Assembly (NCBI GenBank): GCA_016708125.1
Contig: JADJGF010000001.1
Coordinates: 1,882,001 to 1,946,000, forward strand
Length of the DNA: 64,000 bases
Source of the DNA: Ignavibacteriota bacterium
GTDB taxonomy: Bacteria > Bacteroidota > Ignavibacteria > Ignavibacteriales > Melioribacteraceae
Direction of reading: 5' to 3'
In this document: in pieces, positions 17,433-26,310 of the stretch
Layout: each line of letters opens with the position of its first letter
Position numbering within the stretch: position 1 is the first letter of the stretch
Notes under the pieces: model-generated
The model's input: the letters and a program-made list of their open reading frames with translations, nothing else
Database searches by the model: none
Told to the model about the DNA's origin: nothing
Program-made: the position numbers and the translations under genes

Positions 17433-19460
17433 TTATTTTTTATTTTCATCCAGCCAATCATAAATACTATTCCACCAAAGTCTTGCATTTTGCGGTTTAG
17501 TTACAAAATGATATTCATCCGGAAAATATAACAATTTACTTTTTACTCCAACTCTTTGCAAAGAAGTAAATAATTCCATTGCTTGTCCGAACGGAACTCT
17601 AAAATCATATTCTCCGTGAATAACTAACATTGGAGTTTTAAAGTTTTGTACAAAATTATGTGGCGACCATTTTTTATAAAGTTCTCTGTTTTCCCAAGGA
17701 GTTCCGCCATTTTCCCATTCCGGAAACCAAAGTTCTTCGGTTGTGCCGTACATACTTTCTAAATTAAAAACACCGGCGTGACAAATCAAGGCATTAAATC
17801 TATCAGTGTGACCTTCAATCCAGTTTATCATATATCCACCGTAAGAAGCTCCGGCTGCGAATAAATTTTGAGAATCAATAAATTCATAATTGTTAATTGC
17901 ATAATCTAAAGAATTCATTAAATCCGTATAAACTTTTCCGCCCCAATCTTGTGAAATTTCGTCTGTAAATTTTTGTCCGTAACCAAAACTTCCTCGGGGA
18001 TTTGTTGCAACAACAACATAACCTTTGGAAGCAAACATTTGCAAATTCCATCTATAATGAAAATCGTCATTCCAATGTCCTTGCGGTCCGCCGTGAATTA
18101 AAAACATTAATGGATATTTTTTATTCGGATTAAAAAATGGCGGCTTGACCAATATTGATTGGACTTTTGCGCCTTCAGCTCCTTCTGCCCAAAAAGTTTC
18201 TATAGGATTCATTTCAATTTTAGAAAGTAAATCAACATTAATATTTGTGATTTGCTTTAAATTTTTACCATTAATTTCAATTGAGAAAATTTCATAAGGC
18301 AAATCTGATTTTTGATTTTTGAAAAATATTTTATCTCCATTTGGTGAAAGTGCAATTGAAGAAGCAGTTACTTTTTCTGCAACTGTAAATAACTCTTTTG
18401 ATGAAATATCAATTTTATAAATAGAATTATAAATTGTATTTGCGGCAGTGAAATAAATAAATTTTGAATCTTGCGACCAAATTATTTCTCCGGCGGATAA
18501 ATCAATTGCTGAAGTTAAATCAGTTGCAATTTTCAAATTTTTATTATACAACATTATTCTTTGTTTATCAGATTCTAAACCAGCTCTTTCCATTGAACAG
18601 TACGCAATATATTTTCCATCGGGTGAATAAATTGGCTGATTATCATTTCCTTCACTTGCAGAAATTTTTTTGTAAGGAGTTTGTTCCCCATCTTTAATAT
18701 CATTAACATTTAAAATAAAAATATCATTATTTGTACTTGTTGCAAGAAAATTACTTTCATTCATTGTAAATGCAATTTCATTTTCATTAGGTGAAAAAGA
18801 ATAATCATTTGCACTTCCCAAAGCAATTGGAGGAACGTCAAACTTTAAACCTTGAGTTAAATCGATATAATTTTTTGTTTCAAAATCGAAAATAAATAAA
18901 TGACTAAATTTTGGTCCACGCCAATCATTCCAATGACGATACATCAATTCGGTAAACATTTCAGCTTTCACTTTGCTGTTGGCTCTTTCTACATCTTTTG
19001 CTTTATTGCAAGTTTGATTTTTACAATCAGCATATACTTGAGAGGAAAAAATAATTTGATTATTAGAAGGAGCAAATTTTACACCACCAATACCAGAATA
19101 AAAATCTGTAACTTTTAATTTTAAAGTATCGTTAATACTTTGTGAAAAAAGTTGATTACCAATGTTATAATAAACTTTATCATTTACAATTTGTGGTGAA
19201 GAAACACTTTTATCAATATTTATAAATTCCTTTTGTTCCTTCCCATCTGAATTAATAATCCATAAATCTGAGTTACCCTTATTTTCTTCCATGTTATAAG
19301 TTGTAACATCAAAAATAATTTTATTTCCATCCGGCGAAACAGTAAATGATCCAATTCTTTTCATATTCCATAAATCTTCAATGGACAATACATGTTTTGT
19401 TTGTGAAAAACTTAAAGTTGTAAATAATAACAGTGCAAAAAATGGTAAATATTTTTTCAT
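17433..19460 (-). CDS. Exported S9-family prolyl oligopeptidase-like peptidase
   Basis: A 675-residue serine peptidase of family S9 (acylaminoacyl-peptidase/dipeptidyl-peptidase group). A signal peptide (residues 1-19, ending SFSQ) exports it to the periplasm. Residues about 25-400 form a WD40-like/TolB-like propeller with repeated SPDGNKI/YSPDGKYI motifs. The C-terminal alpha/beta-hydrolase domain has nucleophile S539 in GASYGGYM, an Asp in HGEYDFRVP and a His in DEYHFVTKPQN. All three catalytic residues are present. It likely degrades oligopeptides taken into the periplasm, which fits the other secreted peptidases here. The exact exo- or endo-specificity cannot be told. Confidence 0.92.
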   Translation of the reverse strand: MKKYLPFFALLLFTTLSFSQTKHVLSIEDLWNMKRIGSFTVSPDGNKIIFDVTTYNMEENKGNSDLWIINSDGKEQKEFINIDKSVSSPQIVNDKVYYNIGNQLFSQSINDTLKLKVTDFYSGIGGVKFAPSNNQIIFSSQVYADCKNQTCNKAKDVERANSKVKAEMFTELMYRHWNDWRGPKFSHLFIFDFETKNYIDLTQGLKFDVPPIALGSANDYSFSPNENEIAFTMNESNFLATSTNNDIFILNVNDIKDGEQTPYKKISASEGNDNQPIYSPDGKYIAYCSMERAGLESDKQRIMLYNKNLKIATDLTSAIDLSAGEIIWSQDSKFIYFTAANTIYNSIYKIDISSKELFTVAEKVTASSIALSPNGDKIFFKNQKSDLPYEIFSIEINGKNLKQITNINVDLLSKIEMNPIETFWAEGAEGAKVQSILVKPPFFNPNKKYPLMFLIHGGPQGHWNDDFHYRWNLQMFASKGYVVVATNPRGSFGYGQKFTDEISQDWGGKVYTDLMNSLDYAINNYEFIDSQNLFAAGASYGGYMINWIEGHTDRFNALICHAGVFNLESMYGTTEELWFPEWENGGTPWENRELYKKWSPHNFVQNFKTPMLVIHGEYDFRVPFGQAMELFTSLQRVGVKSKLLYFPDEYHFVTKPQNARLWWNSIYDWLDENKK

Positions 19461-19528
19461 AAGGGTTCTCTTATTTATATCAAATGTAATTAAATTACTT
19501 TTTTTAAGGGAAAAATCTAATTTATATT

Positions 19529-20788
19529 TTAAAGTAGAATATCATTTTGCATCAATTGTTTAAAAGTTTCTCTTTTACGAATTTCGAAATATTTATCATT
19601 ATCAACAAGTACTTCTGCGGCTCGTCTTCTTCCATTATAATTTGATGACATTACCATTCCATATGCGCCGGCTGACATAATTGCAATAAAATCATTTTTT
19701 TCACAATTGGAAATATTTCTATTTTTTGCAAAAAAATCTCCGCTTTCACAAACCGGACCAACAATATCTGCAACAATTTCTTTTTTATTTTTTATTTCTA
19801 AAGGTTGAATATGATGATAAGCCTTATAAAGACTTGGTCTGAGAAGATCAGTCATTGCGGCATCAGCTACTATAAAATTTTTTCCTAAATTATTTTTTGT
19901 ATATAATACTTTTGATAAAAGAACTCCACCGTTTGCTGTAAATGCGCGTCCCGGTTCAAAAAATATTTCACAATCTGATTTTTTTAAAATTGGCAAAATT
20001 GCACTTGCAAATTCTTCAATTGTAAAAGTTTTTTCATCGTTATATTTAACACCTAAACCTCCGCCAACATCAATATGTTTAATAACAATTCCCTCTGATT
20101 TTAATTCATCTACAAGATTAATCAATTTTCTTACAGCTTCAACAAAAGGTTGAATTGTTGTTACTTGAGAACCAATATGCATATCAATTCCTAATAAATT
20201 TACGTTGGAAAGTTTATTTGCATTTATAAAAATTTGCTTTGCCAAAGTTTCGTCAATTCCAAATTTATTTTCTGCTAAACCCGTAGAAATATAAGGATGC
20301 GTTGCCGAATCAACATTTGGATTTACTCTAATTGCCAATGGAGCAATTTTATCTAAACTTTTTGCAATTTCATTTATTCGATTTATTTCTTGTATTGATT
20401 CCGCTTTGAGCAATAAAATTTCATTTTCTAAAGCCAATTGAACTTCTTCATCAGTTTTACCAACACCGGACATAATCATATTTTTGGGAGAAACTCCGGC
20501 TTTTTGTGCTCTGTAAAATTCTCCTGCAGAATTAACATCAATACCGGCTCCAAGTTGATTAAACAACTTAATTACATTTATATTAAAATTAGCTTTTGAA
20601 GCATAGAATATTTTGTGATTTAAACTCTTAAAAGCATTTTCAAATTCAATAAAATGATCAACAAAAAACTTTTTGCTGTAAACAAATGTTGGGGTTCCCA
20701 TTTCTATTGCAATGTTTTCTAAGCTTACGTTTTCACAAAATAATTTGTTGTTTTTATATGTAAAATATTTGGAATCAAAATAGTTCAT
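19529..20788 (-). CDS. lysA: Diaminopimelate decarboxylase
   Basis: LysA decarboxylates meso-diaminopimelate to L-lysine using PLP. The PLP lysine is in IFYASKANFN near the N-terminus, the glycine loop in DVGGGLGVKY, and the second active-site cysteine in CESGDFFAK; EPGRAFTANGG is also typical. I place the start at ATG 20788 (MNYFDSKYF), giving 419 residues; the frame is open to a TTG at 20821, which adds 11 residues without homology to the family. It is divergent from leuS with about 140 nt between. Whether lysine synthesis is complete in this organism cannot be judged here. Confidence 0.94.
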   Translation of the reverse strand: MNYFDSKYFTYKNNKLFCENVSLENIAIEMGTPTFVYSKKFFVDHFIEFENAFKSLNHKIFYASKANFNINVIKLFNQLGAGIDVNSAGEFYRAQKAGVSPKNMIMSGVGKTDEEVQLALENEILLLKAESIQEINRINEIAKSLDKIAPLAIRVNPNVDSATHPYISTGLAENKFGIDETLAKQIFINANKLSNVNLLGIDMHIGSQVTTIQPFVEAVRKLINLVDELKSEGIVIKHIDVGGGLGVKYNDEKTFTIEEFASAILPILKKSDCEIFFEPGRAFTANGGVLLSKVLYTKNNLGKNFIVADAAMTDLLRPSLYKAYHHIQPLEIKNKKEIVADIVGPVCESGDFFAKNRNISNCEKNDFIAIMSAGAYGMVMSSNYNGRRRAAEVLVDNDKYFEIRKRETFKQLMQNDILL

Positions 20789-20930
20789 TAAATAACCGTA
20801 TTGTTTAAAATTAGTTATCAAAATATCTCAAAAAGTGCGCCCAAATGGAAGCAATTTACTTTGCAATCTTGATAAACCATATGCTTTTTAATAGCTTTCA
20901 ACTTCTTTTATAAAATATTGTTGATTAAAA

Positions 20931-23387
20931 ATGAAATATCCACATCAAGAAGTTGAAAAAAAATGGCAGAAGTTTTGGGAAGATAATAAAATATTTAAAA
21001 CAGATCTTTCCGATTTAGAAAAAAAAATATATACACTTGTAATGTTTATTTATCCTTCGGGATCAAAAACTCATATTGGGCATTGGTATAATTATGCTCC
21101 CACAGATTCTTGGGCACGTTTCAAAAAGTTAAGAGGAAACAATGTTTTTGAGCCGATGGGATATGATGCATTTGGATTGCCCGCGGAAAATTATGCAATT
21201 AAAACCGGTGTACATCCGCAAGATTCTACATTGAAAAATATAAGTGATATTAGAGAACAGTTGAAAACTATGGGCTGCATGTATGATTGGGATGCAGAAT
21301 TAATGACTTGTGTTCCCGAATATTACAAATGGAATCAATGGTTATTTCTGAAATTATTTGAAAAAGATTTAGCTTATAGAAAAAAAGCACCAGTTAATTG
21401 GTGTCCGTCTTGCCAAACTGTTTTAGCAAATGAGCAAGTTCAGAACGATGGAACATGTGAACGCTGCGGTACCATTGTTGAACAGAAAAATTTAACACAA
21501 TGGTTTTTCAAAATTACCGATTATGCGGAAGAACTTCTTTCCGGACTTGATAATATTGAGTGGCCGGAAAAAACCAAAACTATGCAGCGAAATTGGATAG
21601 GTAAAAGTATTGGTGCAGAAATTAAATTTAAAATTGATAATTCAGATGATGAATTTAATGTATTTACAACCAGACCGGATACTTTGTTTGGAGCAACATA
21701 CATGGTGCTTTCTCCGGAACATCCGTTAGTTGGAAAAATTACAATTGGCAAACAAAAGAGTGAAGTTTTTAATTATCAAGAAAAAGTTAAAAATTTATCT
21801 GAGATTGATAGAACATCAACAGTTAAAGAAAAAACCGGTGCATTCACTGGTGCATTTGCAATCAATCCGGCAAACAATAATAAAATTCCAATTTGGATTG
21901 CAGATTATGTTTTAATGACATACGGAACCGGAGCAATAATGGCAGTTCCGGGACAAGATGAGCGAGACTGGGAATTTGCAGAAAAATTTAATTTGCCAAT
22001 TATTAGAACTGTTCAACCTAAAGCTGGATTTGATGGAAAAGCATTTACGGAAGATGGTCCGGCAATTAATAGTGAGTTTCTTAATGGATTAAATGTTAAA
22101 GAAGCTAAACAAAAAATGATTGATTGGCTTGTTGAAAATAATTTAGGGAAAGCTAAAATTAATTATAGATTAAGGGATTGGTTAATTTCTCGACAAAGAT
22201 ATTGGGGAACACCTATTCCAATAATTCATTGTGAAAATTGTGGTGAAGTGCCGGTGCCGATTGAAGATCTTCCGGTTAAGCTTCCGTATGATGTTGATTT
22301 TAAACACGATGGCGGATCTCCACTTGCCGGAAATTCAGATTTTGTAAATACAACATGTCCAAAGTGTAAAGCTTTAGCTAAACGTGAAGTTGATACAATG
22401 GATACTTTTGTTGATTCATCATGGTATTATTTACGTTATCTTAATCCCAAAATAAGTGATAAGATTTTTGATAATGATTTAGCTGATCAATGGACTCCGG
22501 TTGATACTTATGTAGGCGGTGCGGAACACGCAACAATGCATTTACTTTACGCGAGATTCATTCACAAATTTTTGCGTGATTTAAAATTGATCAATAACGA
22601 TGAGCCTTTCCAAAGATTGATACATCAAGGCACAATTACAAATCAAGGTGCTAAAATGTCTAAATCAAAAGGAAATGTAGTTGATCCCGGAATTTTTACA
22701 AGCGAATATGGTTCAGATGTTTTCAGAATGTACTTAATGTTTATGGGTCCGTATGATTTAGGCGGTGATTGGAGCGATAAAGGAATTGTCGGTGTTGATC
22801 GTTTTGTGCAAAGGTCATATACACTTTTTCAAAATAATGAAAATGTGTTGAAAGAAAATCCCTCAAAGGAAATTTATTTAATGAGTGATTTATCGGATGT
22901 TGAAAAAGATGTTTACAGAAAAGTAAATCAAACTTTATATAAATATGATGGTGAATTAGAAAATTTCAGATTTAATGTTGTGGTTGCTTCTTTAATGGAA
23001 TTATTAAACGAACTTATAAAATCACTACCAAATTGTAGGAAAGATTTAATTACTTATTCATTAGAAAGGTTTGCTTATTTGCTTGCGCCAATTGCTCCTC
23101 ATTTGGGTGAAGAATGTTGGCAGCTTTTAGGAAATGAAAATTCAATTTATAAATATAAACATGATTATAAAGTTGATAAAAATGCTTTAGTTGTTGATGA
23201 AGTTACAATTGTTGTTCAAGTTAATGGAAAGATTCGTGCAAAACTAAATCTTCCAATTGATTTGGATGAAGCTGAAGTTAAAACAACCGCTTTTTCAGAT
23301 GAAAATGTAAAAACTCACACTGATGGAAAAATAATTGTTAAAGAAATTTACATCAAAAATAAAATCTATAATATTGTAGTTAAGTGA
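20931..23387 (+). CDS. leuS: Leucyl-tRNA synthetase
   Basis: Class I aminoacyl-tRNA synthetase that charges tRNA-Leu. The HIGH motif occurs as HIGHWYNYAPTD in the expected place and the KMSKS loop as AKMSKSKGNVVDPG. A zinc-like cysteine cluster (CPSCQTVLANEQ ... CERCG) and the CP1 editing domain with TTRPDTLFGATYMVLSPEH and GTGAIMAVPGQDERD are intact, so proofreading is expected. At 818 residues it is in the usual bacterial range. Start ATG 20931 is the first codon of the conserved N-terminus (YPHQEVEKKWQKFW). Confidence 0.97.
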   Translation: MKYPHQEVEKKWQKFWEDNKIFKTDLSDLEKKIYTLVMFIYPSGSKTHIGHWYNYAPTDSWARFKKLRGNNVFEPMGYDAFGLPAENYAIKTGVHPQDSTLKNISDIREQLKTMGCMYDWDAELMTCVPEYYKWNQWLFLKLFEKDLAYRKKAPVNWCPSCQTVLANEQVQNDGTCERCGTIVEQKNLTQWFFKITDYAEELLSGLDNIEWPEKTKTMQRNWIGKSIGAEIKFKIDNSDDEFNVFTTRPDTLFGATYMVLSPEHPLVGKITIGKQKSEVFNYQEKVKNLSEIDRTSTVKEKTGAFTGAFAINPANNNKIPIWIADYVLMTYGTGAIMAVPGQDERDWEFAEKFNLPIIRTVQPKAGFDGKAFTEDGPAINSEFLNGLNVKEAKQKMIDWLVENNLGKAKINYRLRDWLISRQRYWGTPIPIIHCENCGEVPVPIEDLPVKLPYDVDFKHDGGSPLAGNSDFVNTTCPKCKALAKREVDTMDTFVDSSWYYLRYLNPKISDKIFDNDLADQWTPVDTYVGGAEHATMHLLYARFIHKFLRDLKLINNDEPFQRLIHQGTITNQGAKMSKSKGNVVDPGIFTSEYGSDVFRMYLMFMGPYDLGGDWSDKGIVGVDRFVQRSYTLFQNNENVLKENPSKEIYLMSDLSDVEKDVYRKVNQTLYKYDGELENFRFNVVVASLMELLNELIKSLPNCRKDLITYSLERFAYLLAPIAPHLGEECWQLLGNENSIYKYKHDYKVDKNALVVDEVTIVVQVNGKIRAKLNLPIDLDEAEVKTTAFSDENVKTHTDGKIIVKEIYIKNKIYNIVVK

Positions 23388-23525
23388 TAATCAATAAATA
23401 TTTAACTATTATTATGCCGGTTTGATTTTTAATGCCGGTATCTCAATTAACAAAATACGTAGATTCCGGAATTAACTTCGTTAATCCAGAATAACATTTT
23501 TTATGAAAATTATTTTGAAGGAAAT
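23388..23525. repeat. Short palindromic stretch between leuS and serS
   Basis: Two small inverted repeats: GCCGG ... GCCGG words near 23415-23440 and GGAATTAAC-TTC-GTTAATCC near 23468-23488, the latter resembling the cores of the intergenic repeats elsewhere in the window. No T tract follows, so this is more likely repeat debris than a strong terminator. Confidence 0.4.
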
Positions 23526-24803
23526 ATGATAGACATAAAATTAATTAGAGAAAATCCCGAGTTTGTAAACAAAGGTTTAGAAAATAAAAATGATAAAAAT
23601 AGAGTAGATGAAATTTTATCACTTGATACTTCACGTAGAGAAAAATTACAATTGGTTGAAGATTTAAAAGCAAAAAGAAATTCAGCATCACAAGAAATTG
23701 GTAAACTTAAAAAAGCCGGTCAAAATGCTGATTCTATTATGGCAGAGATGAAAAACGTTGGTGATGAAATTAAAAATTTAGATGACGAATTAAAAGAAAT
23801 AAATGATAAACTTCATCAGCTGATGATAAGATTACCAAACTTGCCGCATTCATCAACCCCAATTGGTAAAAGTGCAGAAGATAACGTTGAAGCAAGACAA
23901 TGGCTTCCAGAAGGATTTGAAAAATCTCCGGTTGAAAAACCATTAAATCATTTGGAGCTTGGAAGCAAACTTGGAATTTTAGATTTTGAACGCGGCGCAA
24001 AAATTTCCGGTTCGGGATTTCCGGTTTATGTCGGGAAAGGTGCAACTTTAGAAAGAGCACTTATTAATTTTATGTTAGATTATCATCTTGAGCATCATGG
24101 CTATAAAGAAATATTTCCTCCGTTTATGGTTAACGCAGATTCAATGTTTGGAACCGGACAATTGCCCAAAATGCAGGAAGATATGTATTATGCCGAAAGA
24201 GATGATTTATATTTAGTTCCAACTGCAGAAGTTCCGGTAACAAATTTGCATAGAGATGAAATTTTAAATGAAGATCAGCTTCCAATTAATTACGTTGCTT
24301 ACTCAGCATGTTTTAGAAGAGAAGCGGGAAGTTACGGAAAGGAATCAAAAGGATTTTTGCGAGTTCATCAATTCAATAAAGTTGAAATGGTGAAAATTGT
24401 TAATCCGGAAGGATCTTATGATCATTTAGAAAAATTAGTTTCAGACGCGGAAGATATTTTAAAAGAATTAAAAGTTCCGTATAGAATTTTAATGTTATGC
24501 AGCGGTGATTTAAGTTTTGCCGCAGCAAAATGTTATGATATTGAAACTTGGTCGCCTGCGGAAAATAAATGGTTGGAAGCTTCTTCTTGCAGTAATTTTG
24601 AATCATTCCAAGCCAGAAGAGCTAATATTAAATTCAGAAAAAAAGATGATAAAAAACCGGAATTTGTTCATACTTTAAATGGTTCGGGATTGGCTACAAG
24701 CAGATTAATGGTTTCGATTTTGGAAAATAATCAAACACCGGAAGGAAAAATTATTGTTCCAAAAGTTTTACAGAAATATACCGGGTTCAATATAATCGGA
24801 TAA
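23526..24803 (+). CDS. serS: Seryl-tRNA synthetase
   Basis: Class II synthetase that charges tRNA-Ser (and tRNA-Sec where present). The N-terminal ~110 residues are the long antiparallel coiled coil that grips tRNA-Ser (many K/E-rich heptads). The catalytic core shows motif 2 in FRREAGSYGKESKGFLRVHQ and motif 3 in NGSGLATSRLMVSILEN, with TAEVPVTNLH for serine binding. Length 425 is standard. Start ATG 23526 follows GAAGGAAAT. Same strand as leuS but 138 nt apart. Confidence 0.97.
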   Translation: MIDIKLIRENPEFVNKGLENKNDKNRVDEILSLDTSRREKLQLVEDLKAKRNSASQEIGKLKKAGQNADSIMAEMKNVGDEIKNLDDELKEINDKLHQLMIRLPNLPHSSTPIGKSAEDNVEARQWLPEGFEKSPVEKPLNHLELGSKLGILDFERGAKISGSGFPVYVGKGATLERALINFMLDYHLEHHGYKEIFPPFMVNADSMFGTGQLPKMQEDMYYAERDDLYLVPTAEVPVTNLHRDEILNEDQLPINYVAYSACFRREAGSYGKESKGFLRVHQFNKVEMVKIVNPEGSYDHLEKLVSDAEDILKELKVPYRILMLCSGDLSFAAAKCYDIETWSPAENKWLEASSCSNFESFQARRANIKFRKKDDKKPEFVHTLNGSGLATSRLMVSILENNQTPEGKIIVPKVLQKYTGFNIIG

Positions 24804-24854
24804 AATTTCCAATTTAATAAATCTTTTTAAATAAACATCTGAACTTTCTGCAAG

Positions 24855-24969
24855 TACTTCTCAAAAGTTAAATTAATAGTGCTTGTCATTCCCACGGAAG
24901 TGGGAAGCCAGTGTGAATTCAATAGATTCCCGTTTTCACGGGAATGACATTTTGAATATATCGGAAGTC
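24855..24969. repeat. Palindromic intergenic repeat element, copy B
   Basis: About 115 bp between serS and the convergent YdeI gene. Inverted ends (ACTTCTCAAAAGTTAAATT at left; ATATATCGGAAGT at right) with GTCATT words just inside, the hairpin CATTCCCACGGAAGTGGGAA, and a second hairpin TTCCCGTTTTCACGGGAA. It matches copy A at 7276-7403 over most of its length, differing in the second hairpin. Confidence 0.8.
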
Positions 24970-24985
24970 ATTTCTTCTTAAAATC

Positions 24986-25561
24986 TCATCTTCTTAAAAC
25001 GGGAATTCTCAAATTTTGTTCGGAAGATTCAATCAAAATTTTTAATCGACTTTTTTGTGTCTCTTCTCTTTTGGCGCTCATCACCCAATAAATTGTTATA
25101 TGTTTTGCGGAAGGCGGAAGTTTACTAAAGTATTCCCAAGCAATTTTATTTTTCTTAATTTCATTTTCAAATTCTTTAGAAAGCTTTACATTCTTTCTTT
25201 CGTAAGAATATATTTTTGATTTTTCCACAGTCTTTTTATCAAAAGCTTCAAATCCTTTTTTATGAACCAATCCAAGTTTTGATAATTTTTCAAATTTATC
25301 AATATTAACTGCGCTCCAGTTACTTTTTGGATTTCGCGGAGTAAATCTGTTATAATAACTTTCTTCATTTATTGATCTTCGAATTCCGTCAATCCAGCCG
25401 AAACAAATTGCTACATCAACAGAGTCCGACCAAGTAACAGTCGGCTTTTTAGTTTGAACTTTATAAAAACCCAATAGTAATTCTTTTTCTGTTTCATGAT
25501 TTTTTTCAAACCATTTTCTTAATTCCGCAGAATTTTTAAAGAACAAAATATTATTAATCAT
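24986..25561 (-). CDS. YdeI/OmpD-associated family protein
   Basis: 191 residues of the YdeI/OmpD-associated family. Diagnostic segments are the N-terminal FFKNSAELRKWFEKNHETEK, WSDSVDVAICFGWIDGIRR and the FTPRNPKSNWSAVN block, followed by a basic C-terminal half that includes a run of conserved aromatic and Lys residues (APPSAKHITIYW-like). Members have been linked to resistance to antimicrobial peptides or bacteriocins, but the biochemical activity is unknown and I would not transfer it. Start ATG 25561; single gene, convergent with serS. Confidence 0.85.
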   Translation of the reverse strand: MINNILFFKNSAELRKWFEKNHETEKELLLGFYKVQTKKPTVTWSDSVDVAICFGWIDGIRRSINEESYYNRFTPRNPKSNWSAVNIDKFEKLSKLGLVHKKGFEAFDKKTVEKSKIYSYERKNVKLSKEFENEIKKNKIAWEYFSKLPPSAKHITIYWVMSAKREETQKSRLKILIESSEQNLRIPVLRR

Positions 25562-25627
25562 ACAAAACCTCTTGAAACAAAATTATTGATTGGGATTTAT
25601 AAAAGTTATTCATTTTAAATTTTAATA

Positions 25628-26044
25628 ATGAAGAAATTTCATTTAACGATATTTTTCATTTTATTTATTATTTCTCAAAATCAATTTGCTCAAGATTCGG
25701 TAAAAATTCCCCAAATAAATTTTATTGATTTAACAAATAATTCGCTTCAAAACAATTTATCATTTGAAAGTTTTGGTTTAGATACAAATATAAATTCAAT
25801 TTGTGTTGATAGTTTAAAAAATATAAATGAATTATTCTTGCACTTTAAAATGATGAGTGAATATGAACCAAATTTAAGTATAGCAAATCAAATGATTGAA
25901 CATAATCAGCAAAGAGAATTCCTAATGAAATCAATTTCAGAATATTATAAAAATCAACCGAATTATGATTTGGGTGAAGTTGGTAAATACTTAGGTTTAG
26001 CAAAAAAATATTCTGCATTTTTACTTTTGCTTTTATCATTGTGA
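25628..26044 (+). CDS. Small secreted protein of unknown function
   Basis: 138 residues starting with a clear signal peptide (MKKFHLTIFFILFIISQNQF, cleavage likely after FAQ). The mature part is polar and Asn-rich and ends in a hydrophobic stretch, AFLLLLLSL, which could be a C-terminal anchor. I recognise no family. The next gene on the same strand is 266 nt away, so it seems to be monocistronic. Codon use is like that of its neighbours, so it is probably a real gene. Confidence 0.6.
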   Translation: MKKFHLTIFFILFIISQNQFAQDSVKIPQINFIDLTNNSLQNNLSFESFGLDTNINSICVDSLKNINELFLHFKMMSEYEPNLSIANQMIEHNQQREFLMKSISEYYKNQPNYDLGEVGKYLGLAKKYSAFLLLLLSL

Positions 26045-26091
26045 AAAATATTCAAATTCATTAAACAAGCTCCAAATAACAATTTTCAAAT

Positions 26092-26215
26092 TTCAAACAA
26101 ATTCCAAATTTTAAAAACAAATATTCAAACCAACAAGTAAAAGATATATTTACAGTTAAAAATTTAGTTTGTGATTTCTTATATCGGATTTGTAATTTGT
26201 TTGTTGTTTGGTTTA
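26092..26215. repeat. Inverted repeat of CAAATT/AATTTG words
   Basis: Within the 266-nt gap before the ABC exporter, the arm TTCAAACAAATTCCAAATT (26092-26110) is matched, in imperfect inverted form, by GATTTGTAATTTGTTTGTTG near 26188-26207. The arms are about 76 nt apart. Same general design as the TTAATC pair at 4266-4414, but different words. The exporter's promoter must lie inside or just after it. Confidence 0.5.
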
Positions 26216-26310
26216 CTGTTTTTAATTACACGAATAAAATTTACCAAACGTCTGATTATTTTTTATGATAAATTACAATTTGTAATTTAAAATGTTATGA
26301 AAGCTCTTCC

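Noticed and set aside
24986..25561. Bacteriocin-resistance function for the YdeI-family gene
   Set aside because: The family is identified, but the link to resistance comes from a few members and is not shown by the sequence.
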